Assembly: GCF_000687555.1 (NCBI RefSeq)
Contig: NZ_JHWJ01000013.1
Coordinates: forward strand, 1-64,000
Origin: [Clostridium] aerotolerans DSM 5434
Lineage (GTDB): Bacteria > Bacillota > Clostridia > Lachnospirales > Lachnospiraceae
Length of the DNA stretch: 64,000 nt
Direction of reading: 5' to 3'
The position numbers and the translations under genes are program-made. A model generated the notes under the pieces. The model was not told the DNA's origin, searched no databases, and saw nothing but the letters and a program-made list of their open reading frames with translations. Below, piece after piece: positions 7,969 through 16,626 of this stretch; positions within the stretch are counted from its first letter, which is position 1, and every line of letters starts with the position of its first letter.

Positions 7969-7981
7969 CTGGTTATACCAG
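7969..7981. promoter_or_regulatory. Putative GntR operator 1 (CTGGTTATACCAG)
   Basis: A 13-base palindrome with TGGT-N3-ACCA core, 18 bases ahead of the GntR start codon and just downstream of its promoter. FadR, PdhR and LldR of this subfamily use the same TGGTnnnACCA pattern. The same element recurs in front of hypB. Confidence 0.75.
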
Positions 7982-7994
7982 ATACCATAGTGGA

Positions 7995-8023
7995 ATTTTA
8001 CAACATAGTAGTGGTAAAATCAA
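7995..8023 (-). promoter_or_regulatory. Sigma-A promoter of the GntR gene
   Basis: On the minus strand there is TTGATT at 8018-8023, a 17-base spacer and TAAAAT at 7995-8000. The start point would be near 7988, placing operator 1 at about +8 to +20. Confidence 0.65.
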
Positions 8024-8062
8024 GATGAAAGTTAATGAAATGTATAGAAATAACGGGAAAAG

Positions 8063-8091
8063 TTGACTTGAATTGTGCAAAAAGGTATAAT
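8063..8091 (+). promoter_or_regulatory. Sigma-A promoter of the hypB operon
   Basis: TTGACT at 8063-8068, a 17-base spacer and TATAAT at 8086-8091, a near-consensus promoter. Transcription should begin around 8098, ahead of operator 2. Confidence 0.88.
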
Positions 8092-8110
8092 GTTAAAATC
8101 ATAACATATT

Positions 8111-8123
8111 CTGGTATAACCAG
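8111..8123. promoter_or_regulatory. Putative GntR operator 2 (CTGGTATAACCAG)
   Basis: Exact reverse complement of operator 1, again TGGT-N3-ACCA, at about +14 to +26 of the hypB transcript and 24 bases ahead of the start codon. A bound repressor here would block elongation or early transcription. Confidence 0.75.
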
Positions 8124-8147
8124 AAATTTTCTAAGGAGGGGTTACCC

Positions 8148-8819
8148 ATGGGGGATTTCAGAGTTCTGGAAGTTAAGCAGAGTATTTTTGCAGATAACGA
8201 CCGAAGAGCGGATCAATTGAGATCAGAGTTAAAATCAAAAGGGCTGTTTTTACTTAATCTGATGTCATCGCCTGGTGCCGGAAAGACAACTACACTGACA
8301 AGGACGATCAGTGGATTGAAAGATCAGCTTCAAATAGGTGTTATGGAGGCGGACATTGACTCAGATGTAGATGCCAGGAGTATTTCAAAGCTTGGGGTCA
8401 AGACGATTCAGCTTCATACGGGGGGAATGTGTCACCTGGATGCAGAAATGACGGCTCAGGGCCTTTTGGGGCTGGAGACAGACGGGCTGGATCTGTCGAT
8501 TCTTGAAAATGTGGGTAATCTTGTTTGCCCGGCGGAGTTTGATACTGGGGCAGTAAAGAATGCCATGATATTAAGCGTGCCGGAGGGACATGATAAACCG
8601 CTTAAGTACCCGTTAATGTTTTCTATATGTGATGTGGTTCTGATTAATAAGATTGATGTTCTGCCCTTTTTTGACTTTGATTTAGAAGCGTGTAAATCTG
8701 GCATATTAATGAGAAATCCAAAGGCTAAGATCATTCCCATTTCTGCTCGTACCGGGGAGGGGATGGAAGAGTGGACTCAGTGGTTGGAAGCTGAGGTGAA
8801 GAAGTGGCAGCAGCAATGA
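8148..8819 (+). CDS. hypB: Nickel-insertion GTPase HypB
   Basis: 223 residues of the SIMIBI GTPase class. The P-loop is 'SSPGAGKTT' (41-48), the switch region has 'EADIDSDVDA', and the specificity motif is 'NKID' (167-170). The G-domain metal site is complete: Cys95-His96 in 'GGMCHLD' and Cys127 in 'NLVCPAE'. The N-terminal CxxCGC high-affinity nickel site and the His-rich tail of some HypB proteins are absent. HypB hydrolyses GTP to hand nickel, with HypA, to an apo-enzyme such as a [NiFe] hydrogenase. ATG 8148 follows AAGGAGGGG. It is the first gene of a likely four-gene operon with a flavoprotein, hypA and a membrane protein; no nickel enzyme is encoded in the window. Confidence 0.95.
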   Translation: MGDFRVLEVKQSIFADNDRRADQLRSELKSKGLFLLNLMSSPGAGKTTTLTRTISGLKDQLQIGVMEADIDSDVDARSISKLGVKTIQLHTGGMCHLDAEMTAQGLLGLETDGLDLSILENVGNLVCPAEFDTGAVKNAMILSVPEGHDKPLKYPLMFSICDVVLINKIDVLPFFDFDLEACKSGILMRNPKAKIIPISARTGEGMEEWTQWLEAEVKKWQQQ

Positions 8820-8911
8820 TGAAATGTAATTGGGAATTGTTTTCGCAATAAATAAAATTTTTGTATTTTCTATAAGAATTTATAGTTTTTAAAAATAAAA
8901 AGGAGTAGAAA

Positions 8912-11620
8912 ATGGATGAAGGTAGAGCATTAATCTTAAAATTGGGGCAGAAGATTACAGACCGAATGGGGCATAAGGTCACAGTGGAGGATGCGGAGTA
9001 CTGGGGGCTTGCCGGGTCTATTACAGATGAGATGGCTGAAGTGGCATTGGCTATGAAGGTGAGAAAGCCGATGTCAGCCAAAGAGGTGGCAAAGAGATGC
9101 AAAAAAGATTTAAGCAGGACAGAAGCGTTGCTTCAGGAGATGAGTGTGATTGGATTCATCGAGTATAACTGGGAGAATCGGGATCATCACAAACAGTACA
9201 TACTTCCCATGTTCGTGCCAGGGTGTGCGGAATTTATGAATATGAACAAGGAACATGTGGAGTCTCACCCGGAAGTTGCGAAACTATTTAATGAGATGTC
9301 ACGTCTTCCTCTGGAAAAGGTAACCCCTATGGTTCCCCTGGGAGGAGGAGGAATCGGAATGCATGTAATTCCTGTGGAAAAGGCCATTTCCACGGAGCAG
9401 AAGTCTTTGAGTATAGAGCATATTTCCCACTGGGTGAAGAAGTATAAGGGAAAATATGCGGTAGGGGCTTGTTCCTGCCGCCGTTCCAGACGGATTTTAG
9501 GAGAGGGCTGCGGTCACCTGGAAGATGAGATGTGCATCGGTGTGGGGGATATGGCGGATTATCTGGTGGAAACCAACAAAGGACGTTATATTGACGAAGC
9601 AAAGGTGATGGAGATTCTTAAGCGTGCGGAGGACAATGGGCTGGTTCACCAGATTACAAATATTGATGGAGAGGATAAGATATTTGCTATCTGCAATTGC
9701 TGTGTCTGTTCCTGCTATGCTCTTCGGACCTCTCAGCTATTTAATACGCCTAATATGTCACGGTCGGCATATATTGCCAAGGTGGATGGAGATAAATGTG
9801 TGGCTTGCGGACAGTGCGTGGAGTATTGTCCGTCAGGGGCTGTAAAGCTTGGTCAGAAGTTGTGCACTAAGGATGGTTTGGTGGAGTATCCAAGACAGGA
9901 GCTTCCGGATTCTGTAAAATGGGGACCTGAGAAATGGAATGAAAATTACCGGGATGACAATCAGATCAATTGTTATGATACGGGAACAGCGCCCTGTAAG
10001 ACGAAATGTCCGGCACATATTGGGGTTCAGGGATACATAAAGATGGCTTCTCAGGGGCGATATGAAGAGGCTTTAAAGCTGATTAAGAAAGACAATCCAT
10101 TTCCGGCTATCTGCGGCAGTATCTGTAATCGAAGGTGTGAAGAGGCCTGCACAAGAGGTACCATCGATCAGGCAGTTGCCATTGATGAAGTAAAGAAATT
10201 TATAGCAATGCTGGAGCTTTCTAACGAGAAACGCTATATCCCTCCTATGGTGAATCAGATTGGGAAGCCTTATCCTCAAAAGATAGCAGTCATCGGAGCT
10301 GGACCCGCGGGTATGACCTGTGCATTTTTCCTGGCTCAGAAAGGATATCCGGTCACTGTGTTTGAAAAGAATCAAAGGCCGGGAGGTATGCTTACTTATG
10401 GAATTCCGAAATTCAGGCTGGAAAAAGACGTGTTGGAGGCTGAAATTGATGTGCTTCGCCAGATGGGAGTGGAATTTCAGTGCGGGGTAGAGATTGGTAA
10501 GGATGTGACTATCGAGGAACTTCGGAAAAAGGAGTATAAGGCATTTTATCTTGCCATTGGGTGTCAGGGGGGAAGAAAGGTCAATATTCCAGGGGAAGAT
10601 GCTAAGGGAGTTTTTACTGGGGTGGAATTTTTACATATGAGTAACAGCCGGAAAGACATTACTTTACCGGGACGGACGGTGGTAATCGGCGGAGGCAATG
10701 TGGCGGTGGACGTGGCCCGCAGCTCGGTTCGTGCAGGCTCTTCTTCTGTATCCATGTACTGTCTGGAGGACCGCCTGACAATGCCCGCGGCAAAAGAAGA
10801 AGTGGAGGAAGCTCTGGAGGAAGGGATTGAAATCCATAATAGTTGGGGGCCCAAGGAAATAATAATAGAAGATGGAAGTGTAAAAGGAATTGTGCTTCAA
10901 AAATGTATTTCGGTCACCGATTGTGATGGAAGATTTCATCCCCAGTATGATGAGATGAACTGCATTACAGTAGAATGTAAACATGTTTTAATTAGCGTTG
11001 GACAGAGTATCATTTGGGGTGATTTATTACATGGAAGTAAGGTTGAGCTGGCAGGTGGGGGCCGTGCAGCGGCGGATTCTTTGACGTATCAAACAGCACA
11101 GCCGGATGTATTTGTGGGAGGTGATGTATTTACAGGGCCAAGGTTTGCTATTGATGCCATTGCAGCAGGCAAAGAGGGGGCTGTTTCCATTCATCGGTTT
11201 GTTCATGAAGGGCAGAGTCTTATCATTGGAAGGAACCGCAGGGAGTTTATTGAACTTAATAAGGAAAATCTGGTGATTCCAAGGGAGCGTGTAAGCTGCT
11301 TTCGCAGGCAGGAAGCAGGGAATGTATCTGGTGTTGATCCGAAGACTACCTTTGATGATACCAGACTTCCATTGACGGAGGAACAGGTGAAGGCAGAGAC
11401 AACCAGGTGTCTGGGCTGCGGTGCCTCGGTGGTGGATCGTAACCGGTGCATTGGATGTGGTGTCTGCACCACAAAGTGTGAATTTGATGCCATCCATTTA
11501 TTTAGAGAGTTACCAGAGGCTAGTAGAATGGTAAAGAGTGAGGATAAGGTGAAGATGGTACTGCCATATGCATTGAAACGGCAGATTCGGATTATCCGCA
11601 ATAAGAACCGGTCCGTGTAA
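8912..11620 (+). CDS. Large Fe-S flavoprotein with GltD-like oxidoreductase core
   Basis: 902 residues. Residues 1-110 have a helical, winged-helix-like look (SAKEVAKRCKKDLSRTEALL). A Cys-rich section follows with Cys187/189/200/208 and the cluster Cys261/263/264/266/268, then a 4Fe-4S ferredoxin motif at Cys296/299/302/306. The core (about 355-780) is GltD-like: the Cys-rich N-terminal module (CGSICNRRCEEAC), FAD site 'GAGPAG' (462-467) and NAD(P)H site 'GGGNVAVD'. A C-terminal pair of motifs (Cys833/836 and Cys846/849/852/856) would hold another cluster. It should move electrons between NAD(P)H, FAD and several Fe-S clusters; the partner is unknown. AAGGAG precedes the ATG. It lies between hypB and hypA, 92 bases after the former and 26 before the latter. 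Confidence 0.88.
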   Translation: MDEGRALILKLGQKITDRMGHKVTVEDAEYWGLAGSITDEMAEVALAMKVRKPMSAKEVAKRCKKDLSRTEALLQEMSVIGFIEYNWENRDHHKQYILPMFVPGCAEFMNMNKEHVESHPEVAKLFNEMSRLPLEKVTPMVPLGGGGIGMHVIPVEKAISTEQKSLSIEHISHWVKKYKGKYAVGACSCRRSRRILGEGCGHLEDEMCIGVGDMADYLVETNKGRYIDEAKVMEILKRAEDNGLVHQITNIDGEDKIFAICNCCVCSCYALRTSQLFNTPNMSRSAYIAKVDGDKCVACGQCVEYCPSGAVKLGQKLCTKDGLVEYPRQELPDSVKWGPEKWNENYRDDNQINCYDTGTAPCKTKCPAHIGVQGYIKMASQGRYEEALKLIKKDNPFPAICGSICNRRCEEACTRGTIDQAVAIDEVKKFIAMLELSNEKRYIPPMVNQIGKPYPQKIAVIGAGPAGMTCAFFLAQKGYPVTVFEKNQRPGGMLTYGIPKFRLEKDVLEAEIDVLRQMGVEFQCGVEIGKDVTIEELRKKEYKAFYLAIGCQGGRKVNIPGEDAKGVFTGVEFLHMSNSRKDITLPGRTVVIGGGNVAVDVARSSVRAGSSSVSMYCLEDRLTMPAAKEEVEEALEEGIEIHNSWGPKEIIIEDGSVKGIVLQKCISVTDCDGRFHPQYDEMNCITVECKHVLISVGQSIIWGDLLHGSKVELAGGGRAAADSLTYQTAQPDVFVGGDVFTGPRFAIDAIAAGKEGAVSIHRFVHEGQSLIIGRNRREFIELNKENLVIPRERVSCFRRQEAGNVSGVDPKTTFDDTRLPLTEEQVKAETTRCLGCGASVVDRNRCIGCGVCTTKCEFDAIHLFRELPEASRMVKSEDKVKMVLPYALKRQIRIIRNKNRSV

Positions 11621-11646
11621 GAACTGGAAAAAAAGAAGGTGCAGTT

Positions 11647-11994
11647 ATGCATGAATTAGGATTGGTCACTCATATCGTCCAGACGGTTGAGGAGATATCC
11701 AGGGAGGAACAGGTTAAAAAGGTGTCCTCAGTCACGCTGGAGCTTGGGGAAGTCAGCGGTGTGATTCCTGATTATCTCATGGACTGCTGGAAATATTTTC
11801 GGGTGAAATCTCAGTTTTTAGAGGAAGCAGAGCTAAGGATTCTTGAAATTCCGGCAGTGACGGTATGTGAGGACTGCAAGGAGACGTATTCTACGTTGAA
11901 GTTTAAAAAGGTATGTCCCCATTGCGGAAGTGAAGCTACACATCTGATAACGGGAAATGAGTTTATTATTAAAGAAATAGAAGCGTGTTCATAA
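11647..11994 (+). CDS. hypA: Nickel metallochaperone HypA
   Basis: 115 residues, the normal family length. It begins MHELGL, where the N-terminal amine, His2 and Glu3 form the nickel site known from HypA. The structural zinc site is Cys74/Cys77 and Cys90/Cys93. HypA delivers nickel together with HypB. The gene starts 26 bases after the flavoprotein, with GAAGGTGCAG as a ribosome site, and is followed after 12 bases by the membrane protein, so the four genes form one unit. Confidence 0.96.
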   Translation: MHELGLVTHIVQTVEEISREEQVKKVSSVTLELGEVSGVIPDYLMDCWKYFRVKSQFLEEAELRILEIPAVTVCEDCKETYSTLKFKKVCPHCGSEATHLITGNEFIIKEIEACS

Positions 11995-12006
11995 GGAGGA
12001 TTAAGT

Positions 12007-13062
12007 ATGTTTGTTTTTACAGAAGGTGTTCCTGCAATATTGGTTTTACTGGTGTGGGTAGGTGTGTTTCTTTCTTTATTTGCAGCCAATGAAGTGAGCC
12101 GGCGGTTTAAATGGGTGGGATTTGGGTGTTTTGTTGTACTTCCAATTATTTTAACGGTTCTTTGGCTGACGGTGTTACGGGATACTTCCTATATGGATTG
12201 GTTCCATCTGGCTAAGGTTTATTCTTCTACGGCTGGCTGCATTGGTTTTTGGTGCATTCGTCATATTAAGAAGCTGCGCCATAATAAAATCGCACTTTGC
12301 TTTCCGCCTTTAATCCTGGCTATTAATATTATGGAAGCCTGTATCAGGGATTTTGAAGTTTCTCAGTATGTAACGCCGGTCATGGAATACATGAACAACC
12401 AGGTTCAGTATTACATAGGCGGACCGTGGAATGTGATGAATGGAATTGCTGGGCTTTTAAATATCATTACAATAACGGGATGGTTTGGTATCTGCATTCG
12501 GAAAATTACAAGCAAGGATAAAAGCCAGGATATGCTTTGGCCGGATATGCTGTGGTTCTGGATCATTGCCTATGATTTATGGAATTTTGCTTATACCTAT
12601 AACTGTCTGCCTACCCATGCTTGGTATTGTGGATTTGCACTTTTACTTGCACCCACAATTTGTGCATTTACCTTAGGCAAGGGAGCCTGGCTTCAGCATC
12701 GTGCTCAGACGCTGGCACTTTGGTGTATGTTTGCACAGACATTTCCGGCATTTCAGGATGCCAGTAAGTTTTTAGTTCATTCTGGTTCCAGTAAGAATAT
12801 AGCAGAGGCTGCTATTAGAGAAGGGTTGCTTGCATCTGATGGGTATACGGTTTTAGCTGGTTCTGGCATCTATCAGGTGGCTGGGGCAGCACCAAATACT
12901 ACCTTTATGTTTGTAATGAGCTTGTTGGCTCTTCTGGCTAATATAGGGGTGTTTGGTTATATGATTTACAGAATCGTTAAAACAAAGAAAAATCCATATA
13001 CAGGGGAACTTTATGGGGATCTTAGGAAGTATAAAGAGGTTAAGGTTCTGGCTGAATCATAA
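12007..13062 (+). CDS. Polytopic membrane protein of unknown function (perhaps DUF5692 family)
   Basis: 351 residues with about eight hydrophobic segments, for example near 8-29, 34-57, 97-115, 140-162, 178-196, 205-225 and 300-325. The short loops are rich in aromatic residues, with 'WPDMLWFWIIAYDLWNFAY' in the middle. The family name is from memory and not verified. It has a strong ribosome site (AAGGAGGA) and closes the hypB-flavoprotein-hypA operon before a terminator. It could move a metal, a quinone-like carrier or another substrate; nothing in the sequence decides this. No cytochrome-like paired His pattern is clear. Confidence 0.8.
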   Translation: MFVFTEGVPAILVLLVWVGVFLSLFAANEVSRRFKWVGFGCFVVLPIILTVLWLTVLRDTSYMDWFHLAKVYSSTAGCIGFWCIRHIKKLRHNKIALCFPPLILAINIMEACIRDFEVSQYVTPVMEYMNNQVQYYIGGPWNVMNGIAGLLNIITITGWFGICIRKITSKDKSQDMLWPDMLWFWIIAYDLWNFAYTYNCLPTHAWYCGFALLLAPTICAFTLGKGAWLQHRAQTLALWCMFAQTFPAFQDASKFLVHSGSSKNIAEAAIREGLLASDGYTVLAGSGIYQVAGAAPNTTFMFVMSLLALLANIGVFGYMIYRIVKTKKNPYTGELYGDLRKYKEVKVLAES

Positions 13063-13074
13063 GGGTTTGATTAC

Positions 13075-13110
13075 GTCTGGGAGCGGTTTTATGGCTCTCA
13101 GACTTTTTTT
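13075..13110 (+). terminator. Terminator of the hyp operon
   Basis: Ten-pair stem GTCTGGGAGC / GCTCTCAGAC (one G-U) with a nine-base loop and seven T. Confidence 0.92.
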
Positions 13111-13339
13111 GTGTAATAGAAAAACATATTAAGATGGAATATAATTTCATAAGGCGGATGGCTTTGTGAAAGTTTGTGAGAGAATCTATCATGATATATG
13201 AGAAGAGAGGTACATTTGCGATTGGTAATACTTTAATCCTTGATTGTTGTTGGAACTTTTGGTATATTATTCTGAGACATTTGAACTATATTTATGTAAA
13301 GTGTACAGGTGTTAGTTTGGGATCTTGAGGTGCGGCAGA

Positions 13340-15529
13340 ATGAAGATTATGGGGAAATCACCGGGTTACAAAAAGAGCAGATTTTTCAGAAACATGTTTT
13401 TTTCTTATTGTATTATTATACTGCTTAGTTTTATCGTGTATTCAGCAGTCATTTCCTATGAATCTATGAAGGTGAAAAAGGAACAGACGGCTGCTTATTA
13501 TAATGCAAAAATTCAGACCTTTGCCAATGCCATGGATCAGCAGATTTTTAGTGCGCAGAGAATTGTATCTGATTTAAACACTTCATCATTGATTAATAAG
13601 CTTTACGTTACGGTACAAATGGGTCAGCCCATTGATTCTTATCTCCTTTATCAGGTGTTAAGTGATATCCGGCTGCAAAAGACGGCAGGTGATAATTTTA
13701 ATATTTATGATATTGCTCTTATGTTAAATCAATATGATAAGATTTATACTGGCAATGAAGTGATTCGTCTTCCGGAGAAGCTGAATTTATCTAATGTTGA
13801 GGTTACGCCTCTTAGCTTGCAGGACTTAAATTCAATGCTGGGAATGAAGAATGACCAGTTGATTTTTTATAAGAAGTATTTTATCTACACCAGCAAATAT
13901 AAATATGGGTCAGGCTCCACCAGAGGGATTATCTGTGTTCTGTTTGAAGACAAGAAAATCACCAATCTGTTGGATTCCTTAACAGGGGATGATACTGGCC
14001 TTGTCATGTATTATAATGGGGCGCCTGTGTTAGAAAAGGGGAGCCTTAAGGGGAGTGTATTTCGGCAGGCTTCTCGGGCGGATCGTAATATTTCCTATGA
14101 AATTTATGCATCATCGGATAAGATCTCCTTTGGTATCCGGGATATCTCCTTTTATGCCTTGCTTTTTGGGTTTATTATCTTTGCTTTTTATGCGTTTCTG
14201 GCATATTCATTTGCTTATCGGTATGCGTCTCCCTTTGAACGGATTCGTCAGGTCATGGGGAAAGGCAAAAGAGAGGAAAAGAATGAAGGGGAACGGATTG
14301 TTGAGGATGTAGAACATCTTCTTGGGGAACGAAATGATTACATGGAACAGGTTCATACCATTTCTCCCTATGCCAGTCAGGGGATCTTATATAGTTTGAT
14401 ATCAGGGGATTTTGATAAGGAAGGAATGAACCAGGGAGGGTTAAAGAATTTCTTTGAGTTTAAGAAGATGTTCTTTTTGGCAGCTGTTATTGATATCTGG
14501 GATAAGAATCATAATAAGAATCTGGTGAAGGAAGCAAAGCAGTTGATTAAACGTCTGGCAGCAGAGGAAGTTGACAGTGATTATAAAATCTTATGCTATG
14601 AAAAGGATCGAAGGCATCTGTTCTTAATTCTTAACAGCGATAAGGGTGAGCTTTTAGAGGATAAGCTGTATGATATTTTTGAACGGATCAGAAAAGAAGT
14701 GCCGGATACTGTGGTGCTGACCGTGGGAGCGGATGATGTAAGGGAAGAATTTGAGGAACTGAATGCTTCCTGTGACCGGGCGATTATGACTCTGGACCGG
14801 ATTTTATGGGAGGACAGAGGAAGCGTTTATTTCTACGATGCAGAGCTTGAGTTTTCTTTAACTTATTATTTCCCTAAAAATCCGGTGAAATCACTCATTA
14901 AAGCGGTGAAGGAAAAGGACCGGGGAGAGATTGAAGCTTTCTTTCAGGAGATTCAGGAAAAAAATGAACAGGAAAGTGATCATTCTGTGACGGCCAACCA
15001 GCTTCTTCTAAGTGAGCTTTATGTTACGGTAGGAAAGGTGCTTCAGATTTCCAGAGAATTTTACGGAATCCCGTTTCGGAAGATGGAAAAGTGTCCGGAT
15101 TATATGACCATTGAGGAAGTGATTTCGTATTATAAAGGGATTATTTATGGGATGCTTTCAGAGGCGGAGGAAAAGAATGATTCTCAGGAGGAGCTTCCTG
15201 GGCTTGATGGGGAGCTGATTGAGTACATCAACCAAAATGACAGGAATCCAGATCTTTCTCTGGCACAGATTGCGGATCATTTTTCGGTCAGCTGCAAGTA
15301 TGTAACGTCTCTGGTAAAAAAGAGGTTTGGGGTAACTTATTTAAAATATGTTCAGGAGCGCCGGGTGGAGTATGCGGTGCATCTTCTTAAGACAACGGAT
15401 TTATCATTAGAGAGAATCGCAGAGGAATGCGGGTATACCAACATGCTTACGTTCCGAAGAAACTTTAAGGCGATAATGGAACAGAACCCAAGTGATTATC
15501 GAATGGGGCAGGATGGACTAGAATTGTAG
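13340..15529 (+). CDS. Membrane-bound AraC-family regulator (YesN/sensor type)
   Basis: About 729 residues. A membrane segment lies near residues 16-40 and a second near 270-290, enclosing an extracellular sensor region of roughly 230 residues. A cytosolic linker follows, and two AraC-type helix-turn-helix units fill the last 100 residues ('LSLAQIADHFSVSCKYVTSLVKKRFG' region and 'LSLERIAEECGYTNMLTFRRNFKAI' region, quoted in part). Such one-piece sensors usually control a neighbouring CUT1 oligosaccharide importer, and here the importer genes follow directly. I start at ATG 13340, which has TGAGGTG ahead; 13325 (TTG) and 13349 are alternatives. Confidence 0.9.
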   Translation: MKIMGKSPGYKKSRFFRNMFFSYCIIILLSFIVYSAVISYESMKVKKEQTAAYYNAKIQTFANAMDQQIFSAQRIVSDLNTSSLINKLYVTVQMGQPIDSYLLYQVLSDIRLQKTAGDNFNIYDIALMLNQYDKIYTGNEVIRLPEKLNLSNVEVTPLSLQDLNSMLGMKNDQLIFYKKYFIYTSKYKYGSGSTRGIICVLFEDKKITNLLDSLTGDDTGLVMYYNGAPVLEKGSLKGSVFRQASRADRNISYEIYASSDKISFGIRDISFYALLFGFIIFAFYAFLAYSFAYRYASPFERIRQVMGKGKREEKNEGERIVEDVEHLLGERNDYMEQVHTISPYASQGILYSLISGDFDKEGMNQGGLKNFFEFKKMFFLAAVIDIWDKNHNKNLVKEAKQLIKRLAAEEVDSDYKILCYEKDRRHLFLILNSDKGELLEDKLYDIFERIRKEVPDTVVLTVGADDVREEFEELNASCDRAIMTLDRILWEDRGSVYFYDAELEFSLTYYFPKNPVKSLIKAVKEKDRGEIEAFFQEIQEKNEQESDHSVTANQLLLSELYVTVGKVLQISREFYGIPFRKMEKCPDYMTIEEVISYYKGIIYGMLSEAEEKNDSQEELPGLDGELIEYINQNDRNPDLSLAQIADHFSVSCKYVTSLVKKRFGVTYLKYVQERRVEYAVHLLKTTDLSLERIAEECGYTNMLTFRRNFKAIMEQNPSDYRMGQDGLEL

Positions 15530-15534
15530 GGGGA

Positions 15535-15585
15535 TGAATCAAAAAAAGACGGTATTTTACCAGTCTTTTTTTGATTCATTCATTT
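15535..15585 (+). terminator. Terminator between regulator and importer genes
   Basis: A perfect 16-base inverted repeat (arms 15535-15550 and 15563-15578) with a 12-base loop, rich in A/T on each side and so able to act on both strands. The importer genes therefore need their own promoter. Confidence 0.85.
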
Positions 15586-15685
15586 TTTTTAGTCAAAAAC
15601 GTCGTGAATAAAGTGAAACTATACAAATTATAGTGCAATGTGTACAATTTCCTTATCAATATTGCTAAGGGAAGGGGAACGAAAA

Positions 15686-16615
15686 ATGAATACGAAGAAG
15701 AGCAAGTCACTGGTTTCGTATATAAAAAGAGATAAGTACCTGCTATTAATGTTTGCACCTGTTTTGATTTATTTCCTGGTATTTTCTTATTTACCTATGA
15801 CAGGTCTGGTAATGGCATTTAAGCAATACAAGCCGGGGGGAGGTATGGCTGGTATTTTTTCAGGGGAATTCGTAGGGCTGAAATGGTTCATTCAGTTTTT
15901 TAATTCGCCTTATGCGTTTCGTCTGGTAAGGAATACGTTTTTATTATCATTCTATTCTTTGATCTTTGGGTTTCCGATTCCGATTTTGTTTGCGGTGTGC
16001 ATCACTCAGATCAGAAGTAAAACCTTGCAGAGAGGTGCTCAGGTCATTACCTATCTTCCATACTTTATCTCTACTGTGGTTGTGTGCGGTATGATCACCA
16101 ACTTCTTATCTCCATCCAGTGGAATTGTAAATCAGCTGATCGTAAAAGCTGGAGGCAGTGCCATTAACTTTATGGGGGAAGCAAGATGGTTTCGGGGTAT
16201 CTATGTAATATCTGGTTCCTGGCAGACCTTTGGATTTAACTCTATTATCTTTGTGGCAGCTATTATGGGAATTGGTCCTGAGTTATATGAAGCTATGAAG
16301 GTGGATGGAGCGACGAAGGTTCAGACCATTCGTTATCTTGTTCTTCCAAGTATTAAGCCAACCATCGTGCTGCTTCTTATTATGTCACTTGGAAATTTAC
16401 TCAATGTAGGCTTTGAAAAGGTTTACCTGCTTTACAATTCCGGACTTTATGAGACAGCGGATGTTATTTCTACTTATGTATACCGTCAGGGTATTGATAA
16501 TCAAAATTACAGCTATGCAACTGCGGTTGGTCTGTTTAATTCTCTCATTGGATTTGCAATTGTATTCCTGGCAAACCGTTTGAGTAAGAAAATGACGGAT
16601 ACATCTATTTGGTAA
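15686..16615 (+). CDS. ABC sugar importer permease (LplB-like, CUT1)
   Basis: 309 residues with six predicted membrane segments and the EAA loop 'EAMKVDGATKVQTIRYLVLP', which contacts the ATPase. The 'MFAPVLIYFLVFSYLPMTG' N-terminus is typical of LplB/YtcP-type permeases for oligo-uronide or other complex sugars. The true start is ATG 15686 with GGGAAGGGG ahead. No ATP-binding subunit is encoded nearby, as usual for this group, which shares an MsmX-type ATPase. It works with the next permease and the following lipoprotein. Confidence 0.93.
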   Translation: MNTKKSKSLVSYIKRDKYLLLMFAPVLIYFLVFSYLPMTGLVMAFKQYKPGGGMAGIFSGEFVGLKWFIQFFNSPYAFRLVRNTFLLSFYSLIFGFPIPILFAVCITQIRSKTLQRGAQVITYLPYFISTVVVCGMITNFLSPSSGIVNQLIVKAGGSAINFMGEARWFRGIYVISGSWQTFGFNSIIFVAAIMGIGPELYEAMKVDGATKVQTIRYLVLPSIKPTIVLLLIMSLGNLLNVGFEKVYLLYNSGLYETADVISTYVYRQGIDNQNYSYATAVGLFNSLIGFAIVFLANRLSKKMTDTSIW

Positions 16616-16626
16616 GGAGAAGAGAT

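Noticed and set aside
7982-8023. Additional operator formed by ATTTTAC and GGTAAAAT
   Set aside because: These elements are explained as parts of the GntR promoter and the arms are short and imperfect.
10564-11652. Long minus-strand frames within the flavoprotein and hypA genes
   Set aside because: Shadows of strongly coding plus-strand genes with family matches.
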